A stretch of 64,000 nt of DNA from VRUE01 sp963712595. GTDB taxonomy: Bacteria; Actinomycetota; Thermoleophilia; Solirubrobacterales; 70-9. The stretch is from contig CAVQIM010000003.1 of the NCBI GenBank assembly GCA_963712595.1, positions 62,001 through 126,000 on the forward strand, in the 5' to 3' direction. Positions 58,036 to 64,000 of this stretch are shown in pieces. A model generated the notes under the pieces. That model saw only the letters and a program-made list of their open reading frames with translations, had not been told where the DNA came from and did not search any database. The first letter of the stretch is position 1; every line of letters starts with the position of its first letter. A program made the position numbers and the translations under genes.

Positions 58036-58737
58036 TCATGGCTGCCTCCCCAGGTAGGCGCGCAAGACGTCGGGGTGTCGCTGCAGCTCGCTGCGCGAAC
58101 CCTGGGCTCGGATCTTGCCGGTGCTGAGCACGACGCAGCGATCGGAGAAGTCGATCGTCCGGGCGGCGTTCTGCTCGACCAGCAGCATCGTCATCCCTTC
58201 ATCGCGCAGGCCCTGGAGCAGCTCGTAGACGACGTCGATCATCCTCGGCGCGAGGCCAAGCGAGGGCTCGTCGAGGATCAGCAGCTTGGGTTTGCCGAGC
58301 AGGGCACGGGCGATCGCGAGCTGTTGTTGCTCTCCACCCGAGAGGCGATCGGCACGCTGGTGGGCACGCTGGCGGAGGATCGGGAAACGCTCGAGCGTCT
58401 GCTCCATCCGGTCGGCGGCCTCGCTGTCGCTCCGTGCGCCGAGTCGCAGGTTCTCCGCCACCGTGAGGGTCTTGAAGACGTGCCTGCCCTCGGGCACCAG
58501 TGCCAGCCCCAGGCGCGTGATCTGCTCGGGCGCCATGCCGGTCAGAACGCGGCCCTCGAACGTTGCCTCTCCCGCACTCGGGTGCACCAGGCCGCAGATC
58601 GATCGCAGGATCGAGCTCTTGCCCGCGCCATTCGGGCCGATCATCCCGACCACTTCTCCTCGACCGACGCGCATATCGACTCCATGGACCGCCTCGGTGC
58701 GTCCGTAGCTGATTCGGACCTCGCGCAGCTCAAGCAT
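58036..58737 (-). CDS. livF: ABC transporter ATP-binding protein LivF
   Basis: 233 residues. Walker A is GPNGAGKSS, the signature is LSGGEQQQLAIARAL and Walker B is LLILDEPSLGL; LVPEGRHVFKTLTVAENL is typical of LivF. It energises branched-chain-amino-acid-type uptake with the fused LivM-LivG. The ATG at 58737 was chosen because LivF similarity begins at MLELREVRISYG; it overlaps the upstream gene by eight bases, giving translational coupling. Confidence 0.93.
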   Translation of the reverse strand: MLELREVRISYGRTEAVHGVDMRVGRGEVVGMIGPNGAGKSSILRSICGLVHPSAGEATFEGRVLTGMAPEQITRLGLALVPEGRHVFKTLTVAENLRLGARSDSEAADRMEQTLERFPILRQRAHQRADRLSGGEQQQLAIARALLGKPKLLILDEPSLGLAPRMIDVVYELLQGLRDEGMTMLLVEQNAARTIDFSDRCVVLSTGKIRAQGSRSELQRHPDVLRAYLGRQP

Positions 58738-60571
58738 TGGCGGCCACCGGGAAGGAGCGTCCGAGATAGGCCTCAACCACCGCGGGGTCGGCTTGGATTT
58801 CCCCAGGAGTCCCGACCCGAAGGGTCATGCCGTCGTCGAGCACCTGGACCCGTGGGCAGAGCTCCATGACGATGCTCATGTCGTGCTCGATGAGCAGGAT
58901 CCCGCAGCCGAAGTCCACCAGCACGTTGCGGAGAATCTCCACCAACTCCTCGCATTCGGCTTCGTTCAGCCCGGCTGCGGGCTCGTCGAGGAGCAGGTAG
59001 CGCGGTTGGATCGCAAGCGCACGAGCGACCCCCAGGAGACGCTGGGCTCCCGGAGCAAGGGAGCCGGCAGGCAGCGCAGCCTGCTCGAGGAGGTTGAGGC
59101 GACCGAGCACCTCGGCTGCGACTGCGGCCGCCCGCCGCCTGTTGACCCCGATGCCCATCGCGCCGACAGCGACGCTCTCGAGGCCAGTCAGGTGAGGGAA
59201 GGGTAGAGCCGCCTGAAATGTGCGACCCAGTCCGTCGCGGGCAAGGCGCGTCGGAGTTCGCCCGGTGACGTCGACCCCGTCCAGCGTGACGGTGCCCGAG
59301 TCGGGCTCTTGAAACCCGCTGAGGACGTTGACGAGGGTCGTCTTGCCGGCGCCGTTCGGCCCGATCAGACCGAGCGCCTCGCCGGGTTCGAGCTCGAGGT
59401 CGATTTCCCGGAGCACCTGCAGACCGGAGAAAGCGAGCGATACTCCCTCAGCGCGCAGGGCACCCTTCCCAGCGAGGTCGGCCGCGGGCTGGTTGGCGAC
59501 GGCATTCGACCTGGGAAGAGGCGGGGAGGCCATCGAGCCCAATCGGCGGATCCAGGACAGCTCGCCCGCCTCGCGGCCGCCGCTCAGCCCGTCCGGCATC
59601 GCGATCATCGTTGCCAGCAGGATCAGTCCGAGGCCGATAGCAGCGAGGCCCGGGGCCTCCCCGACCGAGATCGCACCGAACAGATCGACGCCGCCTTCGG
59701 CCCCTCGAAGCATCTCGTTCACCATCGCGATCGCGATCGCCCCGACTGCCGCCCCGAGGACGCTGCGGGCGCCGCCGACGACCAGCATCGTCATCGTCGT
59801 GACGGTCGCGCCGAAGTAGAAGGTGGTGGGATTGAGAACGCCGGACTGGTGCACGGCCAGCGCGCCGCCGACTCCGCACAGCATGCCGCTGATGCCGAAC
59901 GCGATCAGCCGCTCCCTCATCACGTTGATTCCGATCGAGCGCGCAGCCACCTCGTCCTCGCGCGTCGCCTGCAGGCGATAGCCGCTCGAAGACCATTTGA
60001 ACGCAACCGCAAGGACGACGGCCGCGGCCGCCCAGAGCCCGGCCGATTCGACGCTGGTCGTAGTCGGAATGCTGACCAGCCCGCTGCTGCCCCCCGTGAC
60101 GCGGTCCCAGTTGGCGACGACGTTGTAGACGACGATCAGAAAGGCGAAGGTGGAGATCGGGATCGCAAGGGTGGAGGTGCGCATCAGCGGAAGGCCGATG
60201 ACGATCGCGAGGAGGCCGGAGGCCGCTGCGGCGATCAGCGTCGAGAGCAGCGAGCCAGGGTGGGCGTCGGCGATGAGATCGGGTAGGCCAGGTGTCTGCA
60301 GCAGGGCGAAGGCCGCCGGCAAGGTGAGAAGCGCCGCAACGTAAGCACCGATCGTCGCGAAGCCGAGCTGTCCGAACGAGTAGACCCCACCGTTGCCGAC
60401 GAAGACCTGCAGCCCGAGAACGACGATCAGGTTGCAGAGGATCAGGGTGACCGTGCCTTGGAAAGAGGGCGTACCGCTGGCGCCGGCCAAGGTGACGATC
60501 GCGATCAGGACCAGCGGCAACAGCAGCGAGACCGCAACGGACGGGCGGGAGCGAAATCGTGTGGTGCTCAC
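58730..60571 (-). CDS. livMG: Fused LivM permease and LivG ATPase of a Liv-type ABC transporter
   Basis: 613 residues. Residues about 1-310 are a LivM-type permease with eight to ten spans (GNGGVYSFGQLGFATIGAYVAALL; the EAA-like region AARSIGINVMRERLIAFGISG). After a linker, residues about 345-613 are LivG: Walker A GPNGAGKTT, signature position LAPGAQRLLGVARAL (not LSYGQ), Walker B YLLLDEPAAGLN. The GTG start at 60571 overlaps the livH stop (GTGA). Fusion fixes permease and ATPase stoichiometry. The frame upstream of 60571 is a shadow of livH. Confidence 0.93.
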   Translation of the reverse strand: MSTTRFRSRPSVAVSLLLPLVLIAIVTLAGASGTPSFQGTVTLILCNLIVVLGLQVFVGNGGVYSFGQLGFATIGAYVAALLTLPAAFALLQTPGLPDLIADAHPGSLLSTLIAAAASGLLAIVIGLPLMRTSTLAIPISTFAFLIVVYNVVANWDRVTGGSSGLVSIPTTTSVESAGLWAAAAVVLAVAFKWSSSGYRLQATREDEVAARSIGINVMRERLIAFGISGMLCGVGGALAVHQSGVLNPTTFYFGATVTTMTMLVVGGARSVLGAAVGAIAIAMVNEMLRGAEGGVDLFGAISVGEAPGLAAIGLGLILLATMIAMPDGLSGGREAGELSWIRRLGSMASPPLPRSNAVANQPAADLAGKGALRAEGVSLAFSGLQVLREIDLELEPGEALGLIGPNGAGKTTLVNVLSGFQEPDSGTVTLDGVDVTGRTPTRLARDGLGRTFQAALPFPHLTGLESVAVGAMGIGVNRRRAAAVAAEVLGRLNLLEQAALPAGSLAPGAQRLLGVARALAIQPRYLLLDEPAAGLNEAECEELVEILRNVLVDFGCGILLIEHDMSIVMELCPRVQVLDDGMTLRVGTPGEIQADPAVVEAYLGRSFPVAANA

Positions 60572-61452
60572 ACCCGCGCCTTTCCGATCTCTCCTCCAAG
60601 CAGACCATGCGGCCTGAAGATCAGGATCAGCACCGGGAAGGTGAACACGATCGCATCGCGGAACGGCACCAGTCCCTCGGGGAGGTAGGCGCCGAGCAGC
60701 GAGGAGAGAACTCCGAGCAGCAGGCCGCCAACCACCGCACCAACCATCCGGCCGAAGCCTCCGATCACCACCGCAACGAACCCGACCAGGACCGGGGTGA
60801 GGCCCATCGTTGGGGACACCTGGCCGGTTTGCATCACGATCAGCACGCCGACCACGGCGGCGAGCGCTCCACTGATCGCGAAGGCGATCGCAATCACCCG
60901 ATCGGCCCGGACACCGAGGAGGCGCGCCATGTCGAAGTTCTCCGCCGCCGCGCGCATCGCCAGCCCCGTGCGTGTTCGGTAGAGCAGCCACCCGAGGCCG
61001 CCGAGGACGATCACCGTGAGCCCGAGGGTTACGAACTCCAAGTTCGGCACCGAGATGCTGCCGATGTTGGTCGATTCGCTGATCGAGGTTGGTGTCTCGA
61101 CCGATTGGGCCCGAGCGTCGACTGCCGCCGTCACAACGTTCTGGAGAATCGCCGCAACCGCCAGCGAGGTGACGAGTTGGGCCGAGAGGTCGGCATTGCG
61201 CACCGACCGGAAGGCCACGCGCTCGGCAAGGAGCGCGACCACGATCCCGGACAAGAGTGCACCTGCGACCGCCGCGGCGAAGGGCAGCCCGGCGAGGGCG
61301 TAGAGGGCGTAGGCGGAGAGCATTATGAACTCGCCGTGGGCGAAGTTCATCATCCCCATCACCGTGTAGACAAGGGTGATGCCGAGGGCAATTAGCGCAT
61401 ACAGGCTTCCGAGGGCGAGGGCATCGATCAGGCTCTGACCCAGCGCAGTCAA
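60568..61452 (-). CDS. livH: Branched-chain-amino-acid-type ABC permease LivH
   Basis: 294 residues, about eight spans. LIDALALGSLYALIALGITLVYTVMGMMNFAHGEFIML is the characteristic LivH start; RAAAENFDMARLLGVRADRVIAIAFAISG is the EAA-like loop contacting the ATPases. The start codon appears to be TTG at 61452, just three bases from the gntR stop. It forms the second half of the transmembrane channel with the LivM part. Confidence 0.92.
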   Translation of the reverse strand: MTALGQSLIDALALGSLYALIALGITLVYTVMGMMNFAHGEFIMLSAYALYALAGLPFAAAVAGALLSGIVVALLAERVAFRSVRNADLSAQLVTSLAVAAILQNVVTAAVDARAQSVETPTSISESTNIGSISVPNLEFVTLGLTVIVLGGLGWLLYRTRTGLAMRAAAENFDMARLLGVRADRVIAIAFAISGALAAVVGVLIVMQTGQVSPTMGLTPVLVGFVAVVIGGFGRMVGAVVGGLLLGVLSSLLGAYLPEGLVPFRDAIVFTFPVLILIFRPHGLLGGEIGKARV

Positions 61453-61455
61453 CAG

Positions 61456-62253
61456 TCAGCTGAGCTCGAATGCCAACTGGGTGCCGTCGACGCTGTACAC
61501 GAGACGGGCGAACTCGAGCGGGCCCTCCCGTTTTGACCCTTCCGCCCGGCCGAACTGGACGAAGCGCCCAATCAGCGCCGGATCGCCGGCTGAGGCGCCC
61601 AGCTGGGAAGCCGCCCACTCGCTGAGGAAGGTGTACTCGATCGAGACAGTGGCACGGGTGAGGTCGAGCCCGCTGGGCTCGGGCGGCTTTGCGCCGGTCT
61701 CGAGCGCCCAGGCGGTGGGAAGCAGCCACGGAACGCGGGCAACAGTGGAGAAGGAATCGATGAGGAAGACCGATGGCTTGCCGGCGTCGATGACCGCAGT
61801 TACGTGTGCGATCGGCGTCTGCCGATTCTCGATCTCGAGGAAGTACGACACAGTGCGGTCGGGACGGCGCTCGCGTGCGCTGAGCACGGTGATCGCCAAA
61901 TCGTCGTGACGCTCGAGCGACAATTTGACCAGCCCATTTACCTGGACCTCGCACCGTGGCGGGGCGACGAAGGCCCCCGATCCCTTCACCCGGACGATGG
62001 CGCCATCGCCGACGAGAAGGTCAAGCGCCGGCCTGATCACCGCCCGCGAAACGTCGAACTCTTCTTCCAGCTCGCGTTCGGAGGCCAAGCGGGCGCCAGG
62101 CTCCCAGGTCCCGACCTCCAACATCGCCTTGAGGGCCGCTGCAAGCTGGAAGTAAAGCGGTACCTCACTGTTGCGGTCAAGCCTGCTGGCGTCAGCCAGA
62201 GAAACAGTGGAGGACCACCTATAGCCCTGAACCGGTTGGGCGGGTTTGACCAT
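61456..62253 (-). CDS. GntR-family transcriptional regulator (HutC/UTRA type)
   Basis: 265 residues. The N-terminal winged helix-turn-helix has VPLYFQLAAALKAMLEVGTWEPGARLASERELEEEFDVSRAVIRPALDLL (about 25-80) and GSGAFVAPP as wing end. The C-terminal half (about 110-265) is a UTRA ligand-binding fold (SARERRPDRTVSYFLEIENRQTPIAHVTAVIDA). It is the first gene of the liv transcript and is a likely repressor released by the transported compound. I chose the ATG at 62253 because TATTCT lies nine bases upstream; earlier in-frame ATGs (62292, 62334) precede that promoter. Confidence 0.88.
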   Translation of the reverse strand: MVKPAQPVQGYRWSSTVSLADASRLDRNSEVPLYFQLAAALKAMLEVGTWEPGARLASERELEEEFDVSRAVIRPALDLLVGDGAIVRVKGSGAFVAPPRCEVQVNGLVKLSLERHDDLAITVLSARERRPDRTVSYFLEIENRQTPIAHVTAVIDAGKPSVFLIDSFSTVARVPWLLPTAWALETGAKPPEPSGLDLTRATVSIEYTFLSEWAASQLGASAGDPALIGRFVQFGRAEGSKREGPLEFARLVYSVDGTQLAFELS

Positions 62254-62377
62254 TTGAACACGAGAATACCTTTCGTATCCAAGTGAACCCATATGTGGAC
62301 CTGAAAACGACCAGCCCGGCCAGGGCGCAGTCAACAGCGGTCTGGGCCTTCGCCACCCTCCTGCGGGGCGAGTTTCG

Positions 62378-64000
62378 CTAGTCGCCGTGCTCGAAGCGGA
62401 GGTCGGGAAGGGTGCGATCGAGCCAGGAGGGCATCGACCAGGCCGCCTGACCGGCGAGCCGCAAGAACACCGGCAGCAACAGCAGGCGGACCGGGAAGGT
62501 GTCGAGGAGAACGGCGACGCCGAGGATCACCCCCATCTCCTTCGGTGGCAGCGGTCCCGAGAGGGCGAAGGTGAAGAAGACCGCGACCATCACCGCGCCC
62601 GCGGAGAGGACGACTCGTCCCGAGCGGGCCAGCCCACCGACCATCGCCTCCTTCGCGTCTCCCGTCCGCTCCCACTGTTCCCGCGCCGAGGAGAGCAGGA
62701 AGACCGTGTAGTCCATCGCGATCGCGAAGATCATCGCGAAGAAGAAGATCGGCCCCCAAGCGTCGAGGAAGCCCTGCGATTCGAAGCCGAGCAGGCCGCT
62801 CAGGTGACCGTCCTGGAAGATCAGCTTGGCGACCCCGAAGGCAGCGGCGGTCGAGAGCAGGTTGGCGAGAACCGCGATCGCCGCCACCAGCGGAGCCTGG
62901 AAGGCGATCAGCAGCAGCACGAACCCGAGTCCGACGACGAGTCCGATCGCCAGCGGGGCCTTCGCCGCCAGCGCCGACTCGAGGTCGTGGTTCTCGGCGG
63001 CCGCGCCGCCAACCAGCGCGGCCGGTGGCAGCGTGTCTCGCAGCCGCTCGACCGTGTCGCCGAAGTCGGCGCTCGCGGCGGCGCTGGTCGGCACCGCGCC
63101 GATCAGGACCGCGTCGCCCGCGCCGGCAACGGGGGCAGCGACGGAGGCGATGCCGGAGTCGTCTTCAAGGCCCTCCATCACTGCCGTGCGGGCGGAGGGC
63201 GGTGCGGTGACTTGCAGCGTCGCCGGCGCGCCCACGCCGAAGGCGGCGCTGAGATGCCGGTAGCCGACTCGCGAGGAGTCGTCCTTGGGGACGACCTTGA
63301 TCGAGGGCATCCCCGTCTTCAGGCTGAGGGCCGGGAGGGTGAGGCCGACGAGGAGGATCAGGGCGACTCCGCCGAACAGGAGCGGGCGCCGCCACAGCAG
63401 CTCCCCCCAGCGAGCGAGCCGCGGCGAGCCGCGATCGCCGCTGCCGGCCCAGGGCAGGGACAGCCCGTCGACCCTGGGCCCGAGCTTGGCCAGCACCGCC
63501 GGCAGCAACGTCAGCGTCGCCGCCAGCACGAACAGGACCGAGACCATGATCCCCAGCGAGACCGAGCGGAAGGCGGGGCTGGGGACGAGCAGCACAGCCG
63601 AGATCGAGACGAGCACGGTGAGGGCGGAGAAGAGGACCGCCTTGCCGGCACTGTCCATCGTCTCGGCAACCGCCTCGACCGCGGTGCGCTCGTCCGCGAG
63701 CGCACTTCGAAAGCGCATGACGACGAACAGCGCGTAGTCGATCCCGAGCGCCAGCGCGAACATCAGCGCGAAGTTCATCGCCCAGATCGAGATCGGCGAG
63801 ATCAGGGTGCCGAGGTAGAGGACGCCGGCGGAGGCGATGAGGCCGGTGATCGTCAGCATCAGCGGCAGCCCCGCGGCTACCAGCGAGCCGAAGGCGAGGA
63901 CGAGGATCGCCAGCGTCACCGGCCAGGAGATCAGCTCCGACCTCAGCATCGCCTCGCGGTTGGCTTCGTTGAAGTCCGCCCACATGGCTGCCGCGCCGGT
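62378..64000 (-). CDS. MMPL-family transporter, N-terminus cut by the window end
   Basis: The visible 540 residues cover the rear of the protein and the frame runs open to base 64000 (TGAAAMWADF), so the gene continues beyond the window. It has the first span bundle (from AILVLAFGSLVAAGLPLMLT) with ALGIDYALFVVMRFRSALAD, a soluble domain and the second bundle with AIAMDYTVFLLSSAREQWE, the paired MMPL signatures. It lacks the long glycine-repeat insertion of the protein at 9491. Substrate is probably a lipid or hydrophobic compound. It ends 43 bases from the first frame start of gntR. Confidence 0.9.
   Translation of the reverse strand, partial: TGAAAMWADFNEANREAMLRSELISWPVTLAILVLAFGSLVAAGLPLMLTITGLIASAGVLYLGTLISPISIWAMNFALMFALALGIDYALFVVMRFRSALADERTAVEAVAETMDSAGKAVLFSALTVLVSISAVLLVPSPAFRSVSLGIMVSVLFVLAATLTLLPAVLAKLGPRVDGLSLPWAGSGDRGSPRLARWGELLWRRPLLFGGVALILLVGLTLPALSLKTGMPSIKVVPKDDSSRVGYRHLSAAFGVGAPATLQVTAPPSARTAVMEGLEDDSGIASVAAPVAGAGDAVLIGAVPTSAAASADFGDTVERLRDTLPPAALVGGAAAENHDLESALAAKAPLAIGLVVGLGFVLLLIAFQAPLVAAIAVLANLLSTAAAFGVAKLIFQDGHLSGLLGFESQGFLDAWGPIFFFAMIFAIAMDYTVFLLSSAREQWERTGDAKEAMVGGLARSGRVVLSAGAVMVAVFFTFALSGPLPPKEMGVILGVAVLLDTFPVRLLLLPVFLRLAGQAAWSMPSWLDRTLPDLRFEHGD

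Noticed and set aside
60572..61954. N-terminal extension of the LivM-LivG frame
   Set aside because: The open frame continues upstream of 60571 but overlaps livH with Arg/Pro-rich translation. The GTG at 60571 overlapping the livH stop is the sensible start.
1..64000. CRISPR arrays, rRNA, prophage, integrases or replication origin
   Set aside because: No regularly spaced repeats, rRNA segments, phage or integrase genes, or DnaA-box clusters were seen.

Overview
The window is high-GC (roughly 65-70 %) bacterial chromosome with dense, mostly short-gapped gene runs. I infer a member of the Actinomycetota, most likely Solirubrobacterales/Thermoleophilia. Supporting signs are the -10 boxes of the form TAGnnT placed 6-13 bases before start codons (leaderless mRNAs), an EfeUBO operon with TTAGG-N4-CCTAA sites, a long actinobacterial-type transaldolase, and a large secreted multi-module protein of a kind I associate with that order. 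There is no rRNA, CRISPR array, prophage or insertion sequence. One tRNA gene (Ser-GGA) is present.

Layout. 1-9.5 kb: the end of a PilZ-containing glycosyltransferase, tRNA-Ser, tadA, a secreted subtilisin, a universal stress protein, a metallo-hydrolase, a large polytopic membrane protein, and a divergent lipid-modifying pair (acyl-CoA desaturase / cyclopropane synthase). 9.1-15.4 kb: an ArsR-like regulator facing an MMPL exporter that forms an operon with an 870-residue secreted modular protein. 15.5-33.6 kb: cydAB and an almost complete pentose phosphate set (tkt-tal-pgi, rpiA, pgl, gnd, zwf), interspersed with a kinase fused to a beta-propeller, an FHA-HTH protein, an FAD oxidase and a two-gene module resembling a toxin-antitoxin pair. 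33.6-37 kb: efeU-efeB-efeO ferrous iron uptake with two candidate iron boxes. 37-53.4 kb: recQ and housekeeping or accessory genes, including a GH26-like hydrolase, a PQQ-type propeller, two DHA2 drug exporters and LtrA. 53.4-62.3 kb: an apparent uptake and oxidation cluster (P450, aldo/keto reductase, lipoprotein binding protein, Rieske oxygenase, Liv-type ABC transporter, GntR regulator). 62.4-64 kb: the C-terminal part of a second MMPL protein, cut by the window end.

The most striking non-coding content is repeats. (1) Four copies of a structured element sit directly after stop codons of plus-strand genes (725-825, 2846-2942, 6716-6814, 51276-51421). They share a conserved core (CAAGGACGCAGGG ... 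GAGGACGCCG) but have different outer stems that still pair, so they look like an undescribed 3'-end RNA or structured repeat family. (2) Hairpins with GGGCCT/AGGCCC arms lie between minus-strand genes, with half copies elsewhere. (3) A perfect 20-bp palindrome sits inside a membrane-protein gene. (4) A 115-bp inverted repeat with 25-bp perfect arms lies upstream of a SRPBCC gene. Gene calls come from motif recognition; no database search was possible.
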